This document shows, one piece after another, positions 19,524 to 30,855 of a DNA stretch of 64,000 nucleotides (position 1 is the stretch's first letter; each line of letters starts with the position of its first letter). Source of the stretch: Methylophaga sp. UBA3192 (GTDB lineage: Bacteria; Pseudomonadota; Gammaproteobacteria; Nitrosococcales; Methylophagaceae); NCBI GenBank assembly GCA_002363955.1, contig DEXE01000006.1, positions 379,853-443,852 of the forward strand, read 5' to 3'. The translations under genes were made by a program, and so were the position numbers. The notes beneath the pieces were generated by a model. It did not search any database. It was not told where the DNA came from and was given only the letters and a program-made list of their open reading frames with translations.

Positions 19524-19602
19524 ATTTCAGATTCGATACGGTGTAACAATAACTTGAGTTAATATTAACTCATGTATGAATATGCATGATTGAATCTGAA
19601 AT
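19524..19602. promoter_or_regulatory. Two concentric inverted repeats upstream of the Bfd-like gene
   Basis: An inner 18-bp perfect palindrome, TGAGTTAATATTAACTCA (19555-19572), is centred at 19563.5. An outer pair of perfect 11-bp arms, ATTTCAGATTC (19524-19534) and GAATCTGAAAT (19592-19602), is centred at 19563. The outer match continues for two more bases after one mismatch. The site lies in the 198-base gap between divergent opgG and the Bfd-like gene, so it is probably an operator. The protein that binds it is unknown; it does not match the Fur consensus well. Confidence 0.7.
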
Positions 19603-19636
19603 TTTATGCATTAAAATTTATTGCCAGGCAAGTTTG

Positions 19637-19849
19637 ATGAAAAACGACAATGATATTCACCAGAATCTTGACGAAGTAATTTGCGATTGCAGTGGAACGA
19701 CCCGTGGCAAGATTATCAGCCTGGTAGAGCAGGGAATTGTGGATAGCGATACCATTTCACGTAAAACCGGCGCAATTTCTGGCTGTGGTTCCTGTGATTA
19801 TGATATTGAGATGCTATTGGATGACATTGTTGCTAAATTGCAACATTAG
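19637..19849 (+). CDS. Bacterioferritin-associated ferredoxin-like [2Fe-2S] protein
   Basis: A 70-residue protein with the BFD-like iron-sulfur pattern: Cys16-x-Cys18, 31 residues, Cys50-x2-Cys53 (CDCSGTTRG ... GCGSC). This is the exact ligand spacing of Bfd, which delivers electrons to bacterioferritin to release iron; the same domain also occurs in other iron proteins. I start at the ATG at 19637, with AGG eight bases upstream; the frame opens back to 19586. It is followed 176 bases later by a FecA-like receptor, and no bacterioferritin gene is in the window, so its partner is unknown. Confidence 0.82.
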   Translation: MKNDNDIHQNLDEVICDCSGTTRGKIISLVEQGIVDSDTISRKTGAISGCGSCDYDIEMLLDDIVAKLQH

Positions 19850-19954
19850 TCCAATACTGTTGTTAAATACCTATTTTATATAACTTTCTGATAGATCCCT
19901 CCCATACCATCATCAGTTGATTAGGAAAAAATCCCTTTCTTATTGTGAAAGTGC

Positions 19955-19982
19955 TTGACTCGGTAATAAGAACCATTACTAT
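19955..19982 (+). promoter_or_regulatory. Promoter with Fur-box-like sequence before the TonB receptor gene
   Basis: TTGACT (19955-19960), a 16-base spacer and TACTAT (19977-19982) form a plausible sigma-70 promoter. GGTAATAAGAACCATTACT (19962-19980) covers the spacer and -10 and matches the 19-bp Fur consensus at 13 of 19 positions by my count. The position suits repression by iron-loaded Fur. Confidence 0.5.
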
Positions 19983-20025
19983 TCGCCTTTACATTTCTTT
20001 ACGTATAGCAATTAAAGGTAACAAT

Positions 20026-22194
20026 ATGGAAAATGGTATTCGCAAGTCGCGAAATTTTAAGTTCAAACCTATCGTTTCAGTTGTGACAGTTGCACTGGGT
20101 ACAATGCATGGTTCACAGGTGCTGGCAGATGAAAATGTAAAATCATTAGATTCCGTAACTGTAATAGGTAGTGAACAAGCTGCACGTGAGTTGCCAGGAT
20201 CGGCTTATTATGTTGACAACGATCAACTTACAACTGAAGCAACTACAGACATTCATCAAGTCCTGAAAACTGTTCCAGGAATCTATATTCTTGAAGAGGA
20301 TGGATTAGGTTTACGTCCAAATATCGGTGTTCGTGCAGCTGCGCCGGAACGAAGCCAAAATATTACGCTGATGGAAGATGGCGTCTTAATTGCGCCAGCA
20401 CCTTATTCCAATCCTGCAGCCTACTATTTTCCAACAGCTTTACGTTTAAATTCGGTTGAAGTCCTGAAAGGCGCCCCCCTTCTACGTTATGGTCCACAAA
20501 CAGTCGGTGGTGTGGTTAACTTGGTATCCACACCAATTCCAGAAAGTAATCGTGGCCGGGCTATGTTTATGCTCAGCGATGAAGGCTCTTTTGATACGCA
20601 CGCTTATTACGGTGGAAAAGAAGGTGGTTTTGGTTATCTTTTAGAAACGGTTCAACGCAATAACAAAGGTTTCAAGGACATTGATCGGAGCGGACAAGAT
20701 AGTGGATTTGAAATTCAGGATTATGTTGGCAAATTATCATGGGAAGATGAACGCAATAAAGTGCTTTTTAAATTCCAACGTTCCTTTGAAGATTCTGATG
20801 AAACCTATGCAGGTCTGACTGATGCAGACTTTCGACGTGATGAAAACCGTCGTTATGGACTGACAGAAATAGATAATATGGATAATGACCATACTGGGGT
20901 TAATCTCAGTCATAATTTTAAATGGTCAGAAACGTTTAATTCCACCGTGACGCTTTATCACAATGAATTCAAACGTAATTGGTTTAAGTTTGATAATACT
21001 GGTGATCTTATCAACGCAGCAAATGCTGGGGATGCTAGTGCTCAGGCAGTTTTGGATGGAGACCAAGATGCATTTGGTCTTAGGTACAAGAATAATAATC
21101 GAGAGTATGATTCTTATGGTGTTCAAGCTAATTTCAATTGGCTGCTCGGTAAACATGATTTGAATTTTGGTGTGCGACAACATTTCGATGAAACAGACCG
21201 ATTTCAACCTGTCGAGACATATGATCAAATAAACGGACAGCTTGTTTTTCAAGGCAGCAATGCTGACACGGTGAGTGGTGGTGATAATCGTCTGGAAGAG
21301 GCTCAGGCTCTCAGTATTTGGATAACCGATAATTTTCAAGTTACCGATAAACTGTTAGTAAATCTTTCCTTACGCATGGAAGATGTTGAAAGCAAAGCTC
21401 GTCGCTATGGGGAACCTGCACGCTCATCAGTTACGAACAGAGTTGAAAATGATTATCGTGAGTTTTTGCCGGGTATTTCGGCGACTTATGATTTAACCGA
21501 TAATTGGCAAGTTTTAGCGGGTTATCACGAAGGTATGTTGCCTATCAGTGCAAATGCCGAAGATGGTACTGATCCGGGGTTAAGTGATAATTACGAATTC
21601 GGCGTGCGCTTTACTCAAGGTACATTCTACAGTGAGGCAATTGCTTTCTATTCTGACTTTAGTAACTTTGTTGAGCAATGTTCGGTAGCTTCCAATTGCA
21701 GTAATGGCGCTGATTCTGGTTCATTTAGTCTTGGTGGAGCAGAGGTTAAAGGTCTTGAGTTTCAAGCAGGCAAATTATTCACGGCCGGTAACTTTATGAT
21801 CCCGGTTGATATTACCTACACTTATACTGACGGCGAGACTACATCTGGAGATCAACTTGTTAGTGGTTTAGAGCTGCAAAATATTCCTGAAAACATGTTC
21901 AGTGCTAGAGTTGGTTTAGAGCACAGCAGCGGTTGGAATAATTACGCCGTGGCAAAATACATAGATGAAACTTGTGTAGATGTAGGTTGTAATAAATCAG
22001 ATAGTCGTTTTGATCGCACCGACGCTTTATTTACTATGGATTTAATTAGTCGTTATCAGTTCGTGAATGGTCCTGAAGTATTTTTAAAGGTTGAGAATGT
22101 ATTCGACAGACAAGAAATTATTGCTCGTCAACCTTTTGGTGCTCGGCCGAATATTGAGCGGACTGTCTATGCTGGTATTATTATTGACTTTTAA
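20026..22194 (+). CDS. TonB-dependent outer-membrane receptor, FecA-like
   Basis: A 722-residue outer-membrane receptor for energy-dependent uptake, probably of a ferric chelate. It has a basic signal peptide ending about VLA-DE, a TonB-box-like segment DSVTVIGS, a plug domain (about 40-160; ENIxLMEDGV-like NITLMEDGVLIAPAPYSNP and VEVLKGAPLLRYGPQTVGGVVN), and a 22-strand-type barrel ending in YAGIIIDF. The plug resembles FecA and related ferric-citrate receptors; the ligand is inferred. I chose the ATG at 20026 (AAAGG six bases upstream) over a GTG at 19945. No fecIR-type regulators are adjacent, and the protein lacks an obvious N-terminal signalling domain. Confidence 0.88.
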   Translation: MENGIRKSRNFKFKPIVSVVTVALGTMHGSQVLADENVKSLDSVTVIGSEQAARELPGSAYYVDNDQLTTEATTDIHQVLKTVPGIYILEEDGLGLRPNIGVRAAAPERSQNITLMEDGVLIAPAPYSNPAAYYFPTALRLNSVEVLKGAPLLRYGPQTVGGVVNLVSTPIPESNRGRAMFMLSDEGSFDTHAYYGGKEGGFGYLLETVQRNNKGFKDIDRSGQDSGFEIQDYVGKLSWEDERNKVLFKFQRSFEDSDETYAGLTDADFRRDENRRYGLTEIDNMDNDHTGVNLSHNFKWSETFNSTVTLYHNEFKRNWFKFDNTGDLINAANAGDASAQAVLDGDQDAFGLRYKNNNREYDSYGVQANFNWLLGKHDLNFGVRQHFDETDRFQPVETYDQINGQLVFQGSNADTVSGGDNRLEEAQALSIWITDNFQVTDKLLVNLSLRMEDVESKARRYGEPARSSVTNRVENDYREFLPGISATYDLTDNWQVLAGYHEGMLPISANAEDGTDPGLSDNYEFGVRFTQGTFYSEAIAFYSDFSNFVEQCSVASNCSNGADSGSFSLGGAEVKGLEFQAGKLFTAGNFMIPVDITYTYTDGETTSGDQLVSGLELQNIPENMFSARVGLEHSSGWNNYAVAKYIDETCVDVGCNKSDSRFDRTDALFTMDLISRYQFVNGPEVFLKVENVFDRQEIIARQPFGARPNIERTVYAGIIIDF

Positions 22195-22223
22195 GCTATA
22201 AAAGTTTCTTAATAACAGTTATA

Positions 22224-22259
22224 AAAGCGCCTGGAGGGTTACTTCAGGCGCTTTTTTTT
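22224..22259 (+). terminator. Rho-independent terminator after the TonB receptor gene
   Basis: AAAGCGCCTG pairs with CAGGCGCTTT (10 bp) across an 11-base loop and is followed by a run of eight T counted from the end of the stem region. It starts 29 bases past the receptor stop and also faces the convergent cysZ gene. Confidence 0.92.
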
Positions 22260-22261
22260 GA

Positions 22262-23032
22262 CTAATTTGATGAAGCATTCTTGTGTAAATCTAGAGGATA
22301 TTTGTTTTGTAATTGGTCGACATACAAAGCTGTTGCACCAGCAACAGCCACCGGGATAATCAGAAAGTTCACTACCGGAATCATGGTTGCTCCCAGCGTT
22401 GTCATGCCGAACCCTAAAGCTAATGAACGTTTGGTTTTGAGCAGTTCACGCTGTTGTTTAAACCCCATCAGATGATTTCCTAACGGGTAGTCATGGTAAT
22501 CAAGCGCCAGTGTCCAGCTGGAAAAAAACAGCCATAACAAGGGCGCAATCAGATTAATGCCTGGTATCCATGAAAGGATGAATAATGGAATCATCCACTT
22601 CAGCAAATAAACCAGTTTACGTAATTCATTGAAAATCATTCGCGGCGTATCGGCGATTAATTGCAAGAGGGTTTGTTCTGGCGGTGGTTGATTGGAAAGT
22701 CGTTTTTCAACCGCTTCAGCTAACAATCCATTAAACGGTGCGGCAACAATATTGGCGAGAATGGAAAAAGTGAAAAACACCATTAACACAATCAAGATCG
22801 CAAACAATGGCCAGAGAATCCACATCAATGCATTGGATAACCATTCCGGTAACCAGGTCGGTGTCAATTGGGTCATCCAGTCTTCAAACTGAGTGATACC
22901 AAACCAGATTGCACCGGCAAACAGTAGCGTATTAATGAATATAGGGATATAGGCAAAACGGCGTACACCAGGTTGATTTATGAGTTTGAATCCACTTAAT
23001 AAATAACGCGAGCCTTGAATGAAATCACCCAT
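22262..23032 (-). CDS. cysZ: CysZ-like sulfate transporter (EI24 family)
   Basis: A 256-residue inner-membrane protein of the CysZ/EI24 family, implicated in sulfate uptake. Several hydrophobic segments are visible (about 25-48, 68-98, 145-180, 205-235), with the conserved GxRYL start (GSRYLLSGFKLI), the APFNGLLAEAVE segment, and DYHDYPLGNHLMGF. It is the last gene of queF-FGGY kinase-cysZ on the reverse strand, 11 bases after the kinase stop. There are no cysteine biosynthesis genes beside it. Confidence 0.88.
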   Translation of the reverse strand: MGDFIQGSRYLLSGFKLINQPGVRRFAYIPIFINTLLFAGAIWFGITQFEDWMTQLTPTWLPEWLSNALMWILWPLFAILIVLMVFFTFSILANIVAAPFNGLLAEAVEKRLSNQPPPEQTLLQLIADTPRMIFNELRKLVYLLKWMIPLFILSWIPGINLIAPLLWLFFSSWTLALDYHDYPLGNHLMGFKQQRELLKTKRSLALGFGMTTLGATMIPVVNFLIIPVAVAGATALYVDQLQNKYPLDLHKNASSN

Positions 23033-23043
23033 TTATCAATACC

Positions 23044-24321
23044 TTATTCAAATAACCTGAGGCCGTCTCTAGCGAGTAATGCACTGCCATAAGCTGCATC
23101 GGTTTGGTGGGTTTGTTTAAATGACACCCGTAATAAAGATTGACGTAATCGGGTCCATACAGAATTATCTGAACCACCACCAACACTGCGAATGGATATT
23201 AATTTTGACTCACTGAGCTGTTGCAAACAATCGTATCCAGCTTTTTCTATACTGGCGATACCAGCCAGCAACCCATATAAAAACACATGATCTTCCGCTG
23301 GGCGTGGCTGCATTCTTGGCGGGTAGTCTGCATCCGCTATTGGAAAGCGTTCTCCGGACTTAAGCAGCGGATAATAATCGGGTGGTGACTGTTGTAAATC
23401 AATTTTCTGACTTAACGTTCTCAGTTGCTCATTATTAAAAAAATGTCTTAATACTGCACCACCAGAATTGGATGCGCCACCACAAAGCCAGAATTTGCCC
23501 AGTTTATGGCTGTAAATTCCTCGCTTTGCATCAAATACCGGTTTCTGGCAGATAAGTTTCAATACCAGCGTGGAACCCAGAGAGGTAACAGCTTCGCCAA
23601 TCGCATTTGCACCTGTTGCGATAAATGCGGCAAGACTATCCGTTGTACCGGCTTTAAGAATCGGTGAAAAAGACTGTTTCAGCCCAATTTTTTGCATCGA
23701 TGATTCCGACAGTTTGCCAATCACCGTGCCAGGTGTAACGACATTGGGTAAAACGTCAGTTGAAGTAAGCGATTCTATCCAGCTCGGCCATTGATTGTTT
23801 ACGATATCAAACCCTGACTTTAATGCATTGTTATAATCGGTGGTGCCCGGTTTGGCTCCTAATTGAATTGCCAGCCAGTCCGCCTGGTGTGCTAAATAGT
23901 ATTTTTCCGGTAAGGCCAAGGTTCTCTGGAGGTACAGTAATTTTGCCAGTCCGCTGCCGGGACCGTGCGCTGCTGAGTCAGCTGGTGCCGTTTTGTCAAT
24001 TTGCTGACTTGCATTTATGGCGCGTTGATCGTTATACATCAACATCTCACTAAGTGGACGTCCCTGTAGATCGCACAACATGACTGAACCTGATGTAGCA
24101 TCAATAACAATGGACTCAACTTCAACATCGGGAATCTGACATAACAGGTTTTTTAAAGTGGCAAAAAGAAAGTGAGATTGTTGTTTTGCGGAAGGATAGG
24201 GCTGCGGAGATGCGGGGAGTGTCAGTTCGGTTTGGGCGAGAATAGCCCCCGATTTATCAATGGCGCAAACCCGGCACCCGGAGGTGCCGAAATCAATGCC
24301 AATCCATGCGCTGTCGCGCAT
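23044..24321 (-). CDS. FGGY-family carbohydrate kinase, D-ribulose kinase type
   Basis: A sugar kinase of the actin-like ATPase fold, about 425 residues from the ATG at 24321 (the frame opens to 24357, inside queF). It shows the phosphate-1 motif GIDFGTSGCRVCAID, GTTDSLAAF, GSTLVLK, GASNSGGAVLRHFF, and the adenosine motif GGGSDNSVW. The segments DYNNALKSGFD, SGERFPIAD and PRPAEDHVFLYG closely recall the cyanobacterial SePSK and plant XK-1 proteins, which phosphorylate D-ribulose, so I expect ribulose to ribulose-5-phosphate. The start lies two bases after the queF stop. Confidence 0.82.
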   Translation of the reverse strand: MRDSAWIGIDFGTSGCRVCAIDKSGAILAQTELTLPASPQPYPSAKQQSHFLFATLKNLLCQIPDVEVESIVIDATSGSVMLCDLQGRPLSEMLMYNDQRAINASQQIDKTAPADSAAHGPGSGLAKLLYLQRTLALPEKYYLAHQADWLAIQLGAKPGTTDYNNALKSGFDIVNNQWPSWIESLTSTDVLPNVVTPGTVIGKLSESSMQKIGLKQSFSPILKAGTTDSLAAFIATGANAIGEAVTSLGSTLVLKLICQKPVFDAKRGIYSHKLGKFWLCGGASNSGGAVLRHFFNNEQLRTLSQKIDLQQSPPDYYPLLKSGERFPIADADYPPRMQPRPAEDHVFLYGLLAGIASIEKAGYDCLQQLSESKLISIRSVGGGSDNSVWTRLRQSLLRVSFKQTHQTDAAYGSALLARDGLRLFE

Positions 24322-24323
24322 CT

Positions 24324-24713
24324 TTATGGAAGCTGAACAGGTGTTGGTGCAACCCAACCTTCTTTACGATATTCAGCAACCACATTGGTGTAGACACCGC
24401 CACGTACATTGAAAATACCGGTTACCCGCATAAACCGGGGATCAGTTGCCGCGACCAGATCGGTGAGAATTTGATTGGTCAGTTTCTCATGAAAACCACC
24501 TTCTTCACGATATGACCAGAAATACAGTTTCAGGGATTTCAGTTCGACGCATTTCAGATCCGGTACATAATCGATCTTAATCGTGGCAAAATCCGGTTGA
24601 CCGGTTTTCGGACACAGACAAGTAAATTCAGGTGTTTCGATGTGGATGGTATAATCCCGCTCCGGTACGGCGTTATCGAAGGTTTCCAGTTGTTTGCTTG
24701 GTAGCGTAGACAT
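24324..24713 (-). CDS. queF: NADPH-dependent 7-cyano-7-deazaguanine reductase QueF
   Basis: Reduces preQ0 to preQ1 in queuosine tRNA modification. This is the short type-I (YkvM-like) form of 129 residues. The catalytic cysteine is Cys34 in LCPKTGQPD and the general acid Asp41 follows seven residues later. The QueF motif [13 protein letters not shown] is at about 76-88, and EGGFHEKL supplies the substrate-binding Glu/His. It is the first gene of the reverse-strand queF-kinase-cysZ run and divergent from zipA. Other queuosine genes are not in the window. Confidence 0.95.
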   Translation of the reverse strand: MSTLPSKQLETFDNAVPERDYTIHIETPEFTCLCPKTGQPDFATIKIDYVPDLKCVELKSLKLYFWSYREEGGFHEKLTNQILTDLVAATDPRFMRVTGIFNVRGGVYTNVVAEYRKEGWVAPTPVQLP

Positions 24714-24773
24714 AGGTAATCTCTGAGAGGTTTATAAAACCGTTATTATCCCTGAGTTGGCAGATTTAATTAA

Positions 24774-27516
<2,743 letters not shown>

Positions 27517-28563
27517 ATGAGTGCAGTTGCCGATGCCATCAAAAAAGTCGCTACCGGCCCCCATCTGAGTAAAGATCTCAGTCTGGAGGAGAGTCGCGAG
27601 GCGATGCTGGAGATTCTGTCCGGAAAGGTTGATCCGGTGCGAATGGCAGTGATGTTGATTGCATTGCGCATGAAACGTGAGACCGATGAGGAAAATCTGG
27701 GCTTATTACTGGCCATGCAGGAAGTCACCGGTCAGCAGCCATTAGATGTTGAAAATGTCATGCTGCTTTCCGATCCGTTTAATGGTTTCAGCCGACATTG
27801 TCCGATTGCGGCATTTTTACCTTCGGTAATGGCCGCGTGTGGATTACCGGCCTTATCACAAGGTGTCTATGAAATGGCACCGAAATTCGGTGTCACCCAT
27901 GCACAGGTTCTCGAAGCGGCTGGGGTCAATATCCGACTCAGTGTCGCTGAAGCAGTCAAGCAATTAAATGATGCTGATATAGGTTGGGCCTATCTGGATC
28001 AGGCAATTACTACGCCCAGCTTGTTTGCTTTACAGGATTTACGTCGATTAATGATTAAACGCCCCAGTCTGGCTACGCTGGAAAAACTGGTGATGCCGGT
28101 TAAGGCTAAAAAAACGCATTTGCAAATTGGCTTTGTGCATAAAGCCTATCCTCCGGTTCTGGCGTATCTGGCAAAGCAGAGTGGTTTTGACAGTGCATTG
28201 ATTGTACGTGGCCTGGAAGGTGGCATTGTGCCGACGCTACGTGAATCATCTGATAATTTTTTACTGATAGATGGCGCATTAAAACCCTGCGCATTAGATC
28301 CACAGGCTTTTGGTGTAGATCAACAAACCCGTGGGGTGATGCCTGAACTGGAAAAACTGACGGCCGCCGAATCTGCCCAACGTGGTCTGGCAGCATTGCA
28401 GGGTGAAAAAGGTGTGGCTTACGATCTGCTGGTTTACGGGGCAGCGATGGCTATCTGGCATTGTGGACTCGTCAGTGGTCAGTCTAAAGCCGGCGATTTA
28501 GTCAGAAATGTTCTGGACTCGGGTAAAGCCTTTGCTACATTTCAAAAAGGGCAAACAAAATGA
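27517..28563 (+). CDS. ybiB: TrpD2/YbiB-like glycosyltransferase-fold protein
   Basis: A 348-residue member of the anthranilate phosphoribosyltransferase fold (glycosyl transferase family 3), most like YbiB/TrpD2, whose characterised member binds nucleic acids rather than making tryptophan. It shows the N-terminal helical domain (LSLEESREAMLEILSGKVDPVRMAVMLIALRMK) and a PRPP-fold-like domain, but lacks the canonical TrpD GTGGD-type motif; the corresponding region reads SDPFNGFSRHCP. The ATG follows the ligA TAA immediately and the end overlaps yjbQ by four bases, so it belongs to the zipA-ligA cluster. Confidence 0.82.
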   Translation: MSAVADAIKKVATGPHLSKDLSLEESREAMLEILSGKVDPVRMAVMLIALRMKRETDEENLGLLLAMQEVTGQQPLDVENVMLLSDPFNGFSRHCPIAAFLPSVMAACGLPALSQGVYEMAPKFGVTHAQVLEAAGVNIRLSVAEAVKQLNDADIGWAYLDQAITTPSLFALQDLRRLMIKRPSLATLEKLVMPVKAKKTHLQIGFVHKAYPPVLAYLAKQSGFDSALIVRGLEGGIVPTLRESSDNFLLIDGALKPCALDPQAFGVDQQTRGVMPELEKLTAAESAQRGLAALQGEKGVAYDLLVYGAAMAIWHCGLVSGQSKAGDLVRNVLDSGKAFATFQKGQTK

Positions 28564-28976
28564 TTCTGCAACAGCAATTACAATTTGAAATGAATGGTCG
28601 CAGCACGCTGAATATCAGCGATGATGTGGCCAAAATTGTGTCAGCATCGGGTATTACAACCGGCACATGCCATGTGTTTGTTCAACATACCAGTGCATCG
28701 TTGATGATTTGTGAAAATGCCGATCCGGATGTCAGACGTGATCTGGAAACCTATATGCAGCATATCGTTCCGGATGGTGACCCCATGTTTTTACATCAGG
28801 ATGAAGGTCCGGATGATATGAGCGCGCATATCCGAACGGTACTGACCAATCCGGATCTGGTGGTACCGGTCAGCAATGGCAAATGTGCCCTGGGAATATG
28901 GCAGGGAATCTATTTATGGGAACACCGCACGCATCGCCAGCAGCGTCGGGTGATCGTGACAGTACAGGGTGAATAA
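28560..28976 (+). CDS. yjbQ: YjbQ/UPF0047 family protein
   Basis: A 138-residue member of the YjbQ (UPF0047) family; E. coli YjbQ can provide weak thiamine-phosphate synthase activity, but the physiological role is unclear. The family signature HTSASLMICENADPDVRRDLE is present, along with the conserved histidines in GTCHVFVQH and the C-terminal GIWQGIYLWEHR. The start overlaps the ybiB stop by four bases (ATGA) and the next gene begins two bases after its stop. Confidence 0.9.
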   Translation: MILQQQLQFEMNGRSTLNISDDVAKIVSASGITTGTCHVFVQHTSASLMICENADPDVRRDLETYMQHIVPDGDPMFLHQDEGPDDMSAHIRTVLTNPDLVVPVSNGKCALGIWQGIYLWEHRTHRQQRRVIVTVQGE

Positions 28977-28978
28977 TA

Positions 28979-29509
28979 ATGAATGAAGAATTTGAACAGG
29001 ATCACCTTGATGAGGAATTTGACTGGTCGTCAATTCCCAAAAGTAAATCGCGTATCAAACGTGAACTGGATGCACTGAAAAAATTAGGCCAGGATCTGAT
29101 AGACTTGCCCAAAAAAGATTTGTTAAAACTGGAACTGGACGAAGATTTAACCGAGGCAGTACTTAAAGCCCAATCAATGAGCAAGGGTGCATTAAAACGA
29201 CAGACCGGTTATATCGGCGGCATTATTGCCCGTCTTGATCATGACGAAATACAACAGAAGCTGGATAACCTGAAACAACCGCAACAGGCACAAACAGAGC
29301 AATTTCATCAACTGGAAAACTGGCGGGATCGATTATTAGCTGAAGACGATACGGTGATGGCGGAGCTGCGCGAACAGTTTGAAGATTTTGATAATCAGCA
29401 TGTCAGGCAGTTGGTGCGAAATGCGAAACAGGAAGTAGCTAAACAGCAGCCACCAAAATCGGCTCGATTGATCTTTAAGTATCTGCAGCAGCTGCAGCAG
29501 AATCAGTGA
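28979..29509 (+). CDS. darP: Ribosome biogenesis factor DarP (YjgA, DUF615)
   Basis: A 176-residue, highly charged helical protein of the DUF615/YjgA family; E. coli DarP (183 residues) associates with late 50S precursors. Characteristic segments are SKSRIKRELDALKKLGQDLIDLP, LLKLELDEDLTEAVLKAQ and ALKRQTGYIGGIIARLD. It is the last gene of the zipA-ligA-ybiB-yjbQ-darP run. Its end overlaps the convergent histidine kinase gene by seven bases. Confidence 0.92.
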   Translation: MNEEFEQDHLDEEFDWSSIPKSKSRIKRELDALKKLGQDLIDLPKKDLLKLELDEDLTEAVLKAQSMSKGALKRQTGYIGGIIARLDHDEIQQKLDNLKQPQQAQTEQFHQLENWRDRLLAEDDTVMAELREQFEDFDNQHVRQLVRNAKQEVAKQQPPKSARLIFKYLQQLQQNQ

Positions 29510-30855
29510 TCAATCAGTTCAATCAGAAAACAGGCCCCCCCCAGATAGCTTTGCTGAACACTGATTTTCCCCTGATAAGCCTCGACGATATCGCTGGCAA
29601 TTGCCAGCCCTAAGCCCTGGCCTTCAATCTGTGTATCCATACGTTTACCACGCTTGATAATATCTTCGCTGGCATTTGCTGGTACACCGGGGCCATCATC
29701 TTCGATACGCACAATAATCCGCCGATTTTGCTGGCGTAATACAATATTGACCTGTTGGTTACAGTATTTAAATGCATTTTCCAGCAGATTGCCGAGCAGC
29801 TCATACATATCACCCTCATCGGCATGCAACATGGCATCCCGTTCAATTTCACACTGGGTATGAATGTTTTTGCTCTGGTAGACTTTTTTTAGTGAATTCA
29901 TCAGTTTATTGATGATTTCCCCAATAGAAACTGGTGCCAGTAAATTACTTTTGCCTTCTGTGGCTGCCCGCTGTAGTTGATAATCAACGAGGGCATTAAT
30001 GCGGTCTAACTGTTCTTCACCGGTCAGTTTGCAGGCCGTAACATCATCACAGCTTTCCAGCTCGGAACGTAATAAAGCCAGTGGCGTTTTCAGACTATGT
30101 GCCAGATCAGCAAGCGAGTTTTTATAGCGTAGGCGGCGTGATTGTTCATGATCCAGAAGATTATTGATATTACGGGTAAGTTGTTGCAGTTCACTGGGAT
30201 AGTCATCCCCTAAACGTTGTTGTTTACCGGCTTCAATCGCATGTAAATCAGCAGCGGCTTTATGCAATGGTTGTAAACTCCAACGGAAAATCAGCCATTG
30301 TGCAATCAGCAGCATCAAACCGGTTCCGCCAAGCCAATACCAGAGATTTAACTGAAATTCATCTACTTGTGCTTCCAGCATATGCTGGTCCTCAGAGACA
30401 TTGATGGTGTAATCAAAATGTTCGCCATCATCATTTTCCCAGACAATACCAAAGGCGAGGTTCTGCAGCTTCATGCCGTTATCAAGGTTGATCTGACTGT
30501 ATAACTGTTCTGATGGACCCGGATGGTAGGGAAGCGCCAGAAACAAACCGATAACAGATGGTGATTGCCAGACAATCGTATTGCCACTGGTAATTTGAGC
30601 GTATAAACCGGAATTGGGAATAGAAAATTTTGGCTCGGCAAGTTTATCCTGCATGATTAATTTGCCATCGTGACTGATCTCAGCGGCTGTCAGTAACGTG
30701 TAGACATAGTTTAATAAACGTTGTTTTTGAGCCGTTTCAGCGCTACCTGAAAACGCATTAAATAAACTGAAGGCGGAGATCCCCAGAAAAGCCGTTAATA
30801 CCAGGGTGACGGCAATTAACTGTCGATTGGTCAGTGATAAATTAAGTCTATTCAC
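29503..30855 (-). CDS. PhoQ-like sensor histidine kinase
   Basis: Membrane sensor kinase of 450 residues. Membrane helices lie at about 13-34 and 171-193 and flank a periplasmic sensor domain of about 135 residues. A short HAMP-like stretch leads to the dimerisation helix with phospho-acceptor His253 in LAHSLKTPLALL. The ATPase domain carries the N box LLENAFKYCN, the G1 box DDGPGVP and the G2 box GQGLGLAIA. The layout resembles PhoQ, but the acidic Mg-binding patch cannot be confirmed. The start overlaps the response regulator stop by eight bases. A run of eight C (29535-29542) near the 3' end could allow slippage. Confidence 0.9.
   Translation of the reverse strand: MNRLNLSLTNRQLIAVTLVLTAFLGISAFSLFNAFSGSAETAQKQRLLNYVYTLLTAAEISHDGKLIMQDKLAEPKFSIPNSGLYAQITSGNTIVWQSPSVIGLFLALPYHPGPSEQLYSQINLDNGMKLQNLAFGIVWENDDGEHFDYTINVSEDQHMLEAQVDEFQLNLWYWLGGTGLMLLIAQWLIFRWSLQPLHKAAADLHAIEAGKQQRLGDDYPSELQQLTRNINNLLDHEQSRRLRYKNSLADLAHSLKTPLALLRSELESCDDVTACKLTGEEQLDRINALVDYQLQRAATEGKSNLLAPVSIGEIINKLMNSLKKVYQSKNIHTQCEIERDAMLHADEGDMYELLGNLLENAFKYCNQQVNIVLRQQNRRIIVRIEDDGPGVPANASEDIIKRGKRMDTQIEGQGLGLAIASDIVEAYQGKISVQQSYLGGACFLIELIDH

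Noticed and set aside
19945..20025. N-terminal extension of the TonB receptor from GTG 19945
   Set aside because: The extension covers the promoter and Fur-like site, and the ATG at 20026 has a ribosome-binding site and yields a proper signal peptide.
20926..21339. 137-codon reverse-strand open frame inside the TonB receptor gene
   Set aside because: Antisense to the receptor barrel, Ile/Leu-rich random-looking translation.
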